DNA from: Microbacterium foliorum
Lineage (GTDB): Bacteria; Actinomycetota; Actinomycetes; Actinomycetales; Microbacteriaceae
Direction: 5' to 3'
Assembly: GCF_006385575.1 (NCBI RefSeq)
Contig: NZ_CP041040.1
Coordinates: 3,286,001 to 3,350,000, forward strand
DNA: 64,000 nucleotides
Part shown: piece after piece, positions 44,747 through 52,492 of the stretch
Position numbering within the stretch: the stretch's first letter is position 1
Layout: each line of letters opens with the position of its first letter
Program-made: the position numbers and the translations under genes
Notes under the pieces: model-generated
Database searches by the model: none
Seen by the model: the letters and a program-made list of their open reading frames with translations, nothing else
Told to the model about the DNA's origin: nothing

Positions 44747-44832
44747 ATATCAACGCATGCCGGAATCTCGCGAATCGAGGCATCCCAGCCATGGCATTCT
44801 CATCCGAGTCGGTCGAGAATCGGGGGGTGCTG
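44747..44832 (+). pseudogene. Possible decayed TnpB-like C-terminal fragment
   Basis: In the frame that runs into the small gene at 44836, about 28 codons read HRYRAAGDINACRNLANRG and further on SVENRG. The core D-I-N-A-x-R-N-L resembles the RuvC-III motif (D-x-N-A-A-x-N-I) near the end of IS605/IS607 TnpB proteins. No upstream RuvC or zinc motifs and no IS ends are visible. The match is short and may be chance. Confidence 0.2.
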
Positions 44833-44835
44833 ACC

Positions 44836-45027
44836 ATGAACGAGCCTCAGGTGTGGGTGCTGATCGGCGTCTTCACCGCCTCGATGTTCGGCATGATCAC
44901 GGTCGTGTCGACGCTCTTCGTCCACGTCGTCAGAACGGAGATCCGGAGCGTGCACCGACGGATCGACACGCTCGACCACGACGTCACCGCCCTCTACCGG
45001 AACACGTTCGGCATCGACAGGGACTGA
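44836..45027 (+). CDS. Small single-pass membrane protein with short coiled coil (63 aa)
   Basis: A hydrophobic segment (VLIGVFTASMFGMITVVSTL) is followed by an amphipathic helix EIRSVHRRIDTLDHDVTAL. The ribosome site would be GGGGGGTG 6-7 bases before the ATG; a GTG three codons upstream is an alternative. The layout parallels the larger hendecad protein at 32190-32648. No named family. It is convergent with the methyltransferase gene. Confidence 0.65.
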   Translation: MNEPQVWVLIGVFTASMFGMITVVSTLFVHVVRTEIRSVHRRIDTLDHDVTALYRNTFGIDRD

Positions 45028-45050
45028 CTTCGGCCCGAGGACAGGACGCG

Positions 45051-45710
45051 TCAGTCGGCGTATCTCCGGCACCACTCATACATGATCACGGCGGCTGCCG
45101 CGCTGGCATTGATCGAACGCGTCGAGCCGTACTGCGTGATCTCGATGTGGGCGGATGCGGCGGCGAGCGCGGCATCCGACAGCCCGGGCCCCTCCTGACC
45201 GAACAGCAGCACGCAACTCTGCGGCAGGTCGGCGCGGTCGACGCGCACCGCGCCCTCGACGTTGTCAACCGCGATGATCGGCAGCCCCTCTGCCGCGGCC
45301 CAGGCGGCGAAGGTCTCGACGTCTTCGTGGTGCACGACGTGCTGGTAGCGGTCGGTGACCATCGCACCCCGCTTGTTCCAGCGGCGACGCCCGATGATGT
45401 GCACGGTGTCGGCGAGGAACGCGTTCGCGCTGCGCACGATCGAGCCGATGTTCATGTCGTGCTGCCAGTTCTCGATGGCCACGTGGAACGGATGCCGCTG
45501 GGTGTCGAGGTCGGCGACGATCGCATCCATCCGCCAGTAGCGGTAGCGATCGATCACGTTGCGCGTATCGCCGACGGCCAGCAGCTCCTGGTCGTACTGC
45601 TCACCCTGCGGCCATTCCGCTTCGCCGCCGGGCCAAGGCCCTACCCCGTAGCCGGGCTGCGTCGACGATCCGCCTGTCTCGGCCGCATCCGCGGGCGCCT
45701 GCTCTTCCAT
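45051..45710 (-). CDS. TrmH/SpoU-family RNA 2'-O-methyltransferase
   Basis: The 219-aa protein has the three SPOUT knot motifs: NIGSIVRSANAF (motif 1), LLFGQEGPGLSD (motif 2) and YGSTRSINASAAAAVIMYEW (motif 3). The first 45 residues are an extra Gly/Glu/Pro-rich head. It would methylate the ribose of a tRNA or rRNA nucleotide using SAM. The target position cannot be told from sequence. TAGCCT lies 6 bases before the ATG. Confidence 0.92.
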   Translation of the reverse strand: MEEQAPADAAETGGSSTQPGYGVGPWPGGEAEWPQGEQYDQELLAVGDTRNVIDRYRYWRMDAIVADLDTQRHPFHVAIENWQHDMNIGSIVRSANAFLADTVHIIGRRRWNKRGAMVTDRYQHVVHHEDVETFAAWAAAEGLPIIAVDNVEGAVRVDRADLPQSCVLLFGQEGPGLSDAALAAASAHIEITQYGSTRSINASAAAAVIMYEWCRRYAD

Positions 45711-45745
45711 TCCGCCAGGCTATCCGCCGCACACCTCACCACATA

Positions 45746-45761
45746 TTTAGGTACGCCGAAA
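45746..45761. promoter_or_regulatory. MntR/DtxR-like box 1 upstream of mntH
   Basis: TTTAGGTACGCCGAAA is an imperfect 16-base palindrome (TTTAGG / CCgAAA). It covers the -35 position relative to TACGAT at 45769-45774 (17-base spacer). It pairs in type with box 2, centre to centre 28 bases. Confidence 0.7.
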
Positions 45762-45773
45762 AATCCGCTACGA

Positions 45774-45789
45774 TTTCGGCATGCCTAAA
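45774..45789. promoter_or_regulatory. MntR/DtxR-like box 2 over the mntH start
   Basis: TTTCGGCATGCCTAAA is a 16-base near-perfect palindrome (TTTcGG / CCTAAA) that spans the ATG at 45781 and the end of the -10-like TACGAT. Occupancy would block a leaderless transcript start directly. Confidence 0.75.
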
Positions 45790-47070
45790 AATTCCGCGCT
45801 CGAGGCGGCGGCGCCGACCGCTCGCGCAACCGCGCCCCGCAGCCTGTGGCTTCTCGGCCCCGCGCTCGTCGCCGGAGTCGCCTACCTCGACCCGGGCAAC
45901 GTCGCGAGCAACATGACCGCGGGCGCCCAGTACGGATACCTGCTGGTGTGGGTGGTGGTCGCCGGCAACATCATGGCCTGGCTGATCCAATACCTGTCGG
46001 CCAAGCTCGGAGTCGTCACCGGGCAGAGCCTCCCCGAAGTGCTGGGAACTCGGCTGAAGAACCCGTGGGCCCGACGCGCATACTGGCTGCAGGCAGAGCT
46101 CGTCGCGATGGCGACCGATCTGGCCGAGGTCATCGGCGGTGCAGTGGCGCTCTACCTGCTGTTCGACATCCCGCTGCTGCTCGGCGGGGTCATCACGGGG
46201 GCAGTGTCGATGATCCTGCTGGCGGTGCAGAGCCGCCGAGGGCCCCGCCCCTTCGAGTTCGTGATCATCGCGCTCATGGTGATCATCACCGTGGGTTTCA
46301 TCGCGGGCCTCTTCGTCGCGCCGCCCGACGCCTCGAGCATCGTCGGCGGCCTCGTGCCCCGCTTCGAGGACACCGGATCGGTGCTCCTCGCCGCATCCAT
46401 CCTCGGGGCCACGATCATGCCCCATGCGATCTATGCGCACTCGTCGCTCACTCGAGACCGCTTCGGCTCGACGACGACCGATGCGTCGACGGAGGCCGTC
46501 CGCACCGATACCTCGCGCATCCGGCGTCTGCTCACGGCGACCCGCTGGGACGTCTCGATCGCGATGGTGATCGCGGGCACTGTGAACCTCGGCATCCTGC
46601 TGCTCGCGGCCGCGAACCTCGCCGGCGTCGACGGCACCGACTCCCTCGAAGGCGCGCACGCTGCGCTGGCCGCCGGGCTCGGCCCTGTCGTCGCGACGTT
46701 CTTCGCGGTCGGGCTCCTGGCCTCCGGTCTCGCCTCGACGTCGGTGGGCGCCTACGCCGGAGCCGAGATCATGCACGGACTGCTGCACGTGCGCATCCCG
46801 CTGCTCGCGCGTCGGCTCGTGACTCTGATCCCCGCCCTCGTGATCCTCGGCATCGGCTTCGATCCGACGCTCGCCCTCGTGCTCAGCCAGGTCGTGCTCT
46901 CGTTCGGCATCCCCTTCGCCCTGATCCCGCTCATCGCGCTCACGGCTCAGCGCCGCACGCTCGGCGTCTGGGCGAACCGCGCGTGGACGACGGCGGCCGG
47001 CATCATCGCATCCGTCCTGCTCATCGCCCTCAACGGCGCCCTGCTCTGGCTGGTGCTGACCGGATCCTGA
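45781..47070 (+). CDS. mntH: Nramp-family Mn(II)/divalent metal importer
   Basis: The 429-aa protein has eleven membrane segments. Metal-site motifs are intact: AYLDPGNVASNMTAGAQYGY (DPGN, helix 1) and GATIMPHAIYAHSSL (MPH, helix 6). These bind Mn(II) and Fe(II) for proton-coupled import. TACGAT lies 6 bases before the ATG, and two MntR-like boxes cover the -35 and the start. The DtxR-family regulator at 50249 is the obvious candidate repressor. With TerC export at 5825 it balances manganese. Confidence 0.93.
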   Translation: MPKNSALEAAAPTARATAPRSLWLLGPALVAGVAYLDPGNVASNMTAGAQYGYLLVWVVVAGNIMAWLIQYLSAKLGVVTGQSLPEVLGTRLKNPWARRAYWLQAELVAMATDLAEVIGGAVALYLLFDIPLLLGGVITGAVSMILLAVQSRRGPRPFEFVIIALMVIITVGFIAGLFVAPPDASSIVGGLVPRFEDTGSVLLAASILGATIMPHAIYAHSSLTRDRFGSTTTDASTEAVRTDTSRIRRLLTATRWDVSIAMVIAGTVNLGILLLAAANLAGVDGTDSLEGAHAALAAGLGPVVATFFAVGLLASGLASTSVGAYAGAEIMHGLLHVRIPLLARRLVTLIPALVILGIGFDPTLALVLSQVVLSFGIPFALIPLIALTAQRRTLGVWANRAWTTAAGIIASVLLIALNGALLWLVLTGS

Positions 47071-47112
47071 GACTGCAGGCCCTCGGGCAGACACACACCA
47101 GAACGCACAGAA

Positions 47113-47151
47113 CCGCCCCGAGTCGGCACGGGAAGAGTCGACTCGGGGCGG
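47113..47151. terminator. Bidirectional terminator between mntH and the lyase
   Basis: CCGCCCCGAGTCG (47113-47125) pairs perfectly over 13 bp with CGACTCGGGGCGG (47139-47151). It separates convergent genes. Confidence 0.8.
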
Positions 47152-47194
47152 CGTCCTGTCACCGCAGCATTCACCGCAGTATTCGCCGGGGCGT

Positions 47195-49756
47195 TCAGCG
47201 CGAGCGGAGGTTCTCCGTCCACTGCGAGGTCGCGCCGTCGGCGATGCGGTAGCCGGGCTCAGGCACCGCCACCACGGTGACCTCGCCGGTGACCCGTACC
47301 TTGCCGTTCCGAGACTCGACCTTCTCGCCGTTCACGAAGTAGCTGACGCCCTTCACGTTCGTCGGCACCTTGACCTCGTCGCGAGCAGTGCCCGGCTTGT
47401 CGGTGAACTTCGGCTCCTTGGGCGTCGTCGGGGCGGTCAGCACCGGAACCTTCGACCAGTCGAGGTCACTCGCGAGGTAGAACGAGGTGTACGCCGGCTG
47501 GTTGTAGGTCGTCTGCTGACGCGCGGTCTCGGCGCGGTACTGCACGTCGTGCATCAGGGTCGTGAGCTTGTGCGTCGTCGGCTCGGTGGTCGTGAAGAAC
47601 CGCAGCGCGCTCGAGTCCGTCGTGCGCACCAGCAGCTCCTCACGCCAGTCGCCCAGCACATCGGCGACGAGAGAGGGATTGCCCTTCGTGCCGTTGTTCG
47701 TGAGGGTTCCGCTCGCGGTGAGCACCGTGCCACGGGTCCAGTCGTCGATGGTCGGCGTCTGGTCGCCGCTGCCGTTGACGAGCTGGGTCGTGAGGTCACC
47801 CGCCCAGCGGATCGACATGTTCGTCCCCGGCGTCTGGGCCTGCAGCACCTCACCCGCCGCACTCAGCAGGCCACTGCCCTCGGTGCCGCCCGGCATGCTC
47901 GACCACACCTCGATGCCCGGCACGTCCGGACGCACGTCGCCGATCATCGCCCGACCCGTGTCGCGGCCCGAGTAGGCGCCGAACAGCGATTCTCCCGTGG
48001 CGGCATCACGCATCACCGACCCGTAGGGGGCGTAGGTGCCACCCTCGTGGGCCGTCCAGATCTCGAGCCCGGGGCGGCTGGGGTCGATGTCGGTCACGTG
48101 CATCGCGTCTCCGTGACCGAGCCGCACGGATGCTCCGGGGTCGGCGCTGCCCTCGGGCAGCACGTCGAACGAGCTGTACAGCAGGCTGCCGTCGTCGTCG
48201 ATCGTCGCAGCGCCGTAGACCAACTCCTGCCTGCCGTCGGCATCGACGTCGGCGAAGCTCAGCGAATGATCGCCCTGGGTCGTGATCGTTCCGAACTCGG
48301 GGTCGGTGCCGTCCCTGCCGTGCGGGGAGTCGTTGAACGGGTTCGTCATCGGGGCGTGACCGCTGTCGACATCCCACCGCTGCGTCAGCCGCTTGCCATC
48401 CCAGTCGAAGGCGGCGACGGTCGTGCGCGTGTAGTACCCGCGAGCGAAGACCGCAGAGGGATGCTGACCGTCGAGGTAGCCGACGCCCGCGAGGAAGCGG
48501 TCGACGCGGTTGCCCGGTTCGATGCGCGACATCGCGTAGTCGCCCCAGAGCAGGCCGTCGTCGCCGCGCTCGGTCGGGTACGGGATGGTCTGCAGCTCCT
48601 TGCCGGTCGCGCTGTCGAAGACGGTGAGGTACTCGGGCCCGTCGATGATGAAGCCCTCGAACTCGCGCAGCAGGTTGCGAGCGCTGCGACTGGGTGCGTA
48701 CACGTCGATGAAGGTGGTGGCGAGCTCTTGCGCCGACTCCGGCGAGAGCGGGTACTCGTGCGTGACGGGCATGCCCCACGCCTCTTCGAGCGTGGCCGGC
48801 CACTGACCCGACACCACCTCTTCGCGCTCACTCCAGCCGAGGAACATCTCGACGAGGTGCTGCTCGTAGTCCGCGGCGCTGAGGCGGTAGTCGTCGTCGT
48901 TCGAGTACCCCGCCTTACGGTCGGCCTTGGGAAGCGTGATGTACGACTCCTTCATCACCGAGCCGTCTGCCGCGTACTGCACCGCCTTGGTGCCGGGGGC
49001 CGTCTTCAGCATCGTCTCGGAGCGGCCGTCACCGTCGAAGTCGTAGACGAGGAACTGCGTGTAGTGGGCGCCGGCGCGGATGTTCACCCCGAGATCGAGC
49101 CGATTCAGCAGTGTGCCGTCGAGCTCATAGGTATCGAGGTAGACGGGGCCCGTGTAACCGCGCTGCGAGACGTCCTTCGAGTTCGAGGGATCCCACTTCA
49201 CGACGTACTCGTACTGCCCGTCACCGTCGACATCGCCGACCGACACGTCGTTCGCCGAGTACGTGTACGCCTCACCCTTCGGCGTCACGCCGTCAGCCGG
49301 CTTCTGCAGCGGAAGGTCGTAGTGCCCCTCCGCCCACGCGGTGACGGATGCCGAGGCGGATGCCGTCAGCTCGACGCCGTTCACCACCGGCACGACGGAG
49401 TACTGCGACGTGGCCGCGCCGTCGGCATCCGCGTAGTTCGTGCTGTCGGTGACCGTGGCGATCTTCGTGCCGTCGCGGTAGACGGCGAAGTCGGGGCCGG
49501 CGAGGCCGGTGTCGGTGGCTCCGCTCGCCTCGGTGGCGAGCAGTCGCCAGCTGAGGAAGATGCTGTCGGACGTCGACACGGCGACGAGACCGCGGTCGAG
49601 TTCCTCGAGCTGGGGCGTCTTCGGCCCGGAGTCATGGCGACCGGCCGTCGGCGCCGCAGGCGAGGCTGCGGTCGCACTCTGCGCACCTCCCACGAGGAGG
49701 CAGCCGGCTGCGGCCACCGCCACGACGGCGCGGAACGATTGGTGTCGGATATTCAT
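47195..49756 (-). CDS. Secreted rhamnogalacturonan lyase (PL11 family)
   Basis: The 853-aa protein starts with a signal peptide (RHQSFRAVVAVAAAGCLLVGG, then an AxA-type site near ATA-A). It has a short fibronectin-like N-terminal part (LDRGLVAVSTSDSIFLSWRLL) and a long beta-propeller body with repeated acidic calcium loops such as DVDGDGQYEYV and DFDGDGRSE. This is the PL11 pattern for eliminative cleavage of the rhamnogalacturonan I backbone of pectin. The last about 90 residues form an extra domain. The promoter carries a LacI-type operator. No other pectin genes are in the window. Confidence 0.92.
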   Translation of the reverse strand: MNIRHQSFRAVVAVAAAGCLLVGGAQSATAASPAAPTAGRHDSGPKTPQLEELDRGLVAVSTSDSIFLSWRLLATEASGATDTGLAGPDFAVYRDGTKIATVTDSTNYADADGAATSQYSVVPVVNGVELTASASASVTAWAEGHYDLPLQKPADGVTPKGEAYTYSANDVSVGDVDGDGQYEYVVKWDPSNSKDVSQRGYTGPVYLDTYELDGTLLNRLDLGVNIRAGAHYTQFLVYDFDGDGRSETMLKTAPGTKAVQYAADGSVMKESYITLPKADRKAGYSNDDDYRLSAADYEQHLVEMFLGWSEREEVVSGQWPATLEEAWGMPVTHEYPLSPESAQELATTFIDVYAPSRSARNLLREFEGFIIDGPEYLTVFDSATGKELQTIPYPTERGDDGLLWGDYAMSRIEPGNRVDRFLAGVGYLDGQHPSAVFARGYYTRTTVAAFDWDGKRLTQRWDVDSGHAPMTNPFNDSPHGRDGTDPEFGTITTQGDHSLSFADVDADGRQELVYGAATIDDDGSLLYSSFDVLPEGSADPGASVRLGHGDAMHVTDIDPSRPGLEIWTAHEGGTYAPYGSVMRDAATGESLFGAYSGRDTGRAMIGDVRPDVPGIEVWSSMPGGTEGSGLLSAAGEVLQAQTPGTNMSIRWAGDLTTQLVNGSGDQTPTIDDWTRGTVLTASGTLTNNGTKGNPSLVADVLGDWREELLVRTTDSSALRFFTTTEPTTHKLTTLMHDVQYRAETARQQTTYNQPAYTSFYLASDLDWSKVPVLTAPTTPKEPKFTDKPGTARDEVKVPTNVKGVSYFVNGEKVESRNGKVRVTGEVTVVAVPEPGYRIADGATSQWTENLRSR

Positions 49757-49790
49757 CGTCGAAATCCTTCTCTGGGCGCGAAGCCCGCTC

Positions 49791-49804
49791 GGATAGCGTT
49801 TTCC
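49791..49804. promoter_or_regulatory. LacI-family-type operator for the lyase gene
   Basis: GGATAGCGTTTTCC is a 14-base imperfect palindrome with the central CG typical of LacI-family operators. It lies just downstream of the predicted start of transcription of the lyase gene, a position suited to repression. No LacI-family gene is in the window. Confidence 0.6.
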
Positions 49805-49816
49805 CGTGCCCGGTCG

Positions 49817-49845
49817 AAGCTACCCGCAGAGCCCGTCCCCGTCAA
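49817..49845 (-). promoter_or_regulatory. Promoter of the rhamnogalacturonan lyase gene
   Basis: On the minus strand, TTGACG (complement of 49840-49845) and TAGCTT (complement of 49817-49822) are spaced by 17 bases. AAGGAT 7 bases before the ATG is the ribosome site. Unlike most genes here, this one has a conventional leader. Confidence 0.65.
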
Positions 49846-49913
49846 GGAATCCGGCCCGATTGACACGATTCACAGCGTGCGTCGCGGTGGCCGCAGACGA
49901 TTAGGCTCGAAGG

Positions 49914-50216
49914 ATGTCTGCCGAAACCGCGCGCCGCAACGTCCGCATCCTCACCTGGATCGGCATCGCGACCGGCGTGATCGGCGGGCTCCTCGTCGCC
50001 TTCCCCACCGTGCTGCCCTTTGGCGGCCCCTGGGTGCAGCTCGCTCTGGGCACCGCGACCCTCGTGCTGGCCTTCCGCGCGCGCAAGATCGGCATCGCCG
50101 AGATCGAAGGGTTCGACGGTCGCCTCTCGCTCTTCGCCGCACTGCTCGGATTCCTCATCGTGTTCTTCGCGGGGCAGGTCGCGTTCGGCATCCTCGTCGA
50201 CCTGGCGAACCCCTGA
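49914..50216 (+). CDS. Small membrane protein of unknown function (100 aa)
   Basis: Three hydrophobic segments are visible (ILTWIGIATGVIGGLLVAF, a short central one, and FAALLGFLIVFFAGQVAFGI), with a positively charged N-terminus. No family is recognised. TAGGCT lies 6 bases before the ATG. It precedes the DtxR-family gene by 32 bases, but that gene has its own -10-like element. Confidence 0.75.
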   Translation: MSAETARRNVRILTWIGIATGVIGGLLVAFPTVLPFGGPWVQLALGTATLVLAFRARKIGIAEIEGFDGRLSLFAALLGFLIVFFAGQVAFGILVDLANP

Positions 50217-50248
50217 GCACCACAAGCCCCCTGATCTAGGCTGGACCC

Positions 50249-50881
50249 GTGGCATCCCCCGCAGCAGACGACTACCTGAAGACCGTCTACGCCCACACCG
50301 AGTGGCAGGACGCGCCGATCACCCCCTCGGTGCTCGCGGCGAAGCTCGGCATTGCCCCGTCGTCAGTGACCGAGATGGTCAAGAAGCTCGCCGCCGCCGG
50401 GCTCGTCTCGCACATCCCCTACGGCGCGGTGCGTCTGACGGATGCCGGCACGCAGCGCGCCCTGGCGATGGTGCGTCGCCACCGTCTGATCGAGACCTGG
50501 CTGGTGCAGGAGTTCGGCTACGGGTGGCACGAGGTGCACGACGAGGCCGAGGTGCTCGAGCACACGATCAGCGATCGCCTTCTCGAGGGCATCGACGCCC
50601 GCCTCGGACGCCCGCGCTTCGATCCGCACGGCGACGCGATCCCCGATGCCTCGGGTGTCGTCGAACGTGAGGCCTTCGTGCTTCTCGCCGACGCACCGGT
50701 GGGGCACACCGGACGCGTGCTGCGCGTCGACGACCGAGACCCCGAGCTGCTCCGTGCCCTCGAGGCCGCGGGCGTCACCGTCGCGGCGAACATCACGACG
50801 ACCCCCTCGGGCATCGAGCTCGACGGCACCGAGACCGAGCTCCCTGACGGCGCCGCGCAGGTGGTCTGGCTCAGCGCCTGA
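50249..50881 (+). CDS. DtxR/MntR-family metal-dependent repressor
   Basis: The 210-aa protein starts at GTG 50249 with TAGGCT 6 bases before it. A winged helix (ITPSVLAAKLGIAPSSVTEMVKKL, then GLVSHIPYGAVRLTDAG) is followed by the dimer/metal domain with WHEVHDEAEVLEHTISDRL, which holds family metal ligands (H, E, H). The C-terminal part (about 150-210) is an SH3/FeoA-like domain. The regulator most likely senses Mn(II), given the MntR-like boxes at mntH 4.5 kb away. Iron sensing (IdeR-type) is the alternative. Confidence 0.9.
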   Translation: MASPAADDYLKTVYAHTEWQDAPITPSVLAAKLGIAPSSVTEMVKKLAAAGLVSHIPYGAVRLTDAGTQRALAMVRRHRLIETWLVQEFGYGWHEVHDEAEVLEHTISDRLLEGIDARLGRPRFDPHGDAIPDASGVVEREAFVLLADAPVGHTGRVLRVDDRDPELLRALEAAGVTVAANITTTPSGIELDGTETELPDGAAQVVWLSA

Positions 50882-50936
50882 GAACCTCGTCAGAACCTGA
50901 CACCTGCCCGTAACCGCCGCCCCATAGGCTGGGCAT

Positions 50937-51746
50937 ATGGCACACCGCGACAACATCGAATGCTGGTTGACCGACATGGACGGCGTGCTCGTTCATGAGA
51001 ACGACGCCATCCCCGGGGCATCCGAGCTGCTCGCCGGGTGGGAGCAGAACGAGATCCCCTACCTGGTGCTGACGAACAACTCGATCTTCACGGCTCGTGA
51101 CCTGTCGGCCCGCCTTCGCGCGAGCGGTCTCATCGTGCCCGAGGAGCGGATCTGGACCTCGGCACTCGCGACGGCCGACTTCCTCGCGCAGCAGCTGCCC
51201 GGCGGCTCGGCCTTCGTGATCGGCGAGGCGGGCATCCTCACGGCGTTGCACGAGGCCGGCTTCATCATGACCGAGACGAATCCCGATTTCGTGGTCGTCG
51301 GCGAGACCCGCAACTACTCGTTCGAGGCGATCACCAAGGCGATCCGCCTCATCATCAAGGGCGCGCGCTTCATCGTCACGAACCCCGATGCCACCGGGCC
51401 CTCGGCCGACGGCGTCATGCCCGCGACGGGCGCGATCGCCGCCCTGATCACCAAGGCCACGGGCAAAGAGCCCTATGTCGTCGGCAAGCCGAACCCGATG
51501 ATGTTCCGCTCGGCGCTCAACAAGATCGGCGCGCACTCGAAGAAGACCGGAATGATCGGCGACCGCATGGACACCGACATCATCGCCGGCATCGAGGCGG
51601 GGCTGCACACCGTGCTCGTGATGACCGGGATCAGCGACGAGGCCGAGGTCGAGAAGTATCCGTTCCGCCCCGACGAGATCGTCGATTCGGTCGCCGATCT
51701 GCTGCCGACCGTCACCGAGTCGATCCCGACGCTCGACGAGGACTGA
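50937..51746 (+). CDS. HAD-IIA phosphatase (NagD-like)
   Basis: The 269-aa protein has motif I WLTDMDGVLVHEND, motif II LTNNS, the large IIA cap, and late motifs GKPNPMMF (Lys) and IGDRMDTDIIAG. This is the NagD/AraL layout, acting on sugar phosphates or nucleoside monophosphates. Motif I has MDGVL, which is normal for the group. TAGGCT lies 6 bases before the ATG. Confidence 0.9.
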   Translation: MAHRDNIECWLTDMDGVLVHENDAIPGASELLAGWEQNEIPYLVLTNNSIFTARDLSARLRASGLIVPEERIWTSALATADFLAQQLPGGSAFVIGEAGILTALHEAGFIMTETNPDFVVVGETRNYSFEAITKAIRLIIKGARFIVTNPDATGPSADGVMPATGAIAALITKATGKEPYVVGKPNPMMFRSALNKIGAHSKKTGMIGDRMDTDIIAGIEAGLHTVLVMTGISDEAEVEKYPFRPDEIVDSVADLLPTVTESIPTLDED

Positions 51747-51747
51747 C

Positions 51748-52317
51748 GTGGGCGCGCTCGACGAAGGAGGGCGGGTCGTCGCAGAGGATGCGGCCGCCTG
51801 GCGCACCTGGCTCGAGGAGCATCACGAGCGCACCTCCGGCGTCTGGCTCTTGAGCGTGCGCGGCCAGAACATCGGCAGGGTCGGATACGACGACGCCGTG
51901 CGTCAGGCCCTCTGCTTCGGATGGATCGACGGGCCCGTGCGCACGTTCGACGACGAGACGGTGGGCCAGTGGTTCTCGCCGCGACGTCGCGGCAGCGGGT
52001 GGGCGGCGACCAACAAGGCGCGGCTGGTCGACCTCGAAGCCGCCGGGCTGCTCGCGCCCGCCGGCATCCGCGTGCTCGAGGCCGCCAAGGCCGACGGGTC
52101 GTGGACGCTGCTCGACGGCCCGGAGGCGGGTATCGAACCGCCGGAGCTGACCGAGGCGCTCGATGCCGTGCCCGTCGCACGAGCCAACTGGGACGCCTTC
52201 CCGAAGTCGGTCAAGAAGTTCGGCCTGACGCAGATCGCGATGGCTAAGCGTGCAGAGACGCGATCCGCCCGGATCGCGAAGATCGTGGCGGATGCCGCCG
52301 AAGGGAAGCGCCCATGA
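51748..52317 (+). CDS. YdeI/OmpD-associated family protein
   Basis: The 189-aa protein starts at GTG 51748, one base after the phosphatase stop. It shows WRTWLEEHHERTSGVWLL and ALCFGWIDGPVRTFDDETVGQWFSPRRRGSGWA split by normal spacing, then WDAFPKSVKKFGLTQI. This matches the YdeI/OmpD-associated family, of unknown biochemical role and sometimes linked to peptide resistance. It is translationally close to its neighbours and overlaps the next small gene (ATGA). Confidence 0.88.
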   Translation: MGALDEGGRVVAEDAAAWRTWLEEHHERTSGVWLLSVRGQNIGRVGYDDAVRQALCFGWIDGPVRTFDDETVGQWFSPRRRGSGWAATNKARLVDLEAAGLLAPAGIRVLEAAKADGSWTLLDGPEAGIEPPELTEALDAVPVARANWDAFPKSVKKFGLTQIAMAKRAETRSARIAKIVADAAEGKRP

Positions 52318-52481
52318 ACCAGTCCGACCTGCTGTTCCTGGTGATCTTCGTGATCCTGCTCAGCTCGCTCACCGTGTTCATCGTGCAGTTCGTCCGCTCA
52401 CGTCGCCGCGGCGGGAGCGAGGGAGACGGCCGCGCCGGCTGGTGGGAAGGCCCCTGGGACGACGACGACCGCAAGCGCTGA
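52314..52481 (+). CDS. 55-residue single-pass membrane protein
   Basis: The ATG overlaps the YdeI-type stop. The protein has one membrane helix (LLFLVIFVILLSSLTVFIVQF), an Arg-rich stretch (RSRRRGG) and an acidic Trp-containing end (WWEGPWDDDDRKR). It is short but well positioned and codon use is typical. Function unknown. Confidence 0.75.
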   Translation: MNQSDLLFLVIFVILLSSLTVFIVQFVRSRRRGGSEGDGRAGWWEGPWDDDDRKR

Positions 52482-52492
52482 GCCGGTCGGCG

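Noticed and set aside
43090..45027. Very long + strand frame crossing the DUF1992 and MATE genes
   Set aside because: Arg/Gly/Ala-biased shadow frame of real genes; only its end (44836-45027) has the character of a real small protein.
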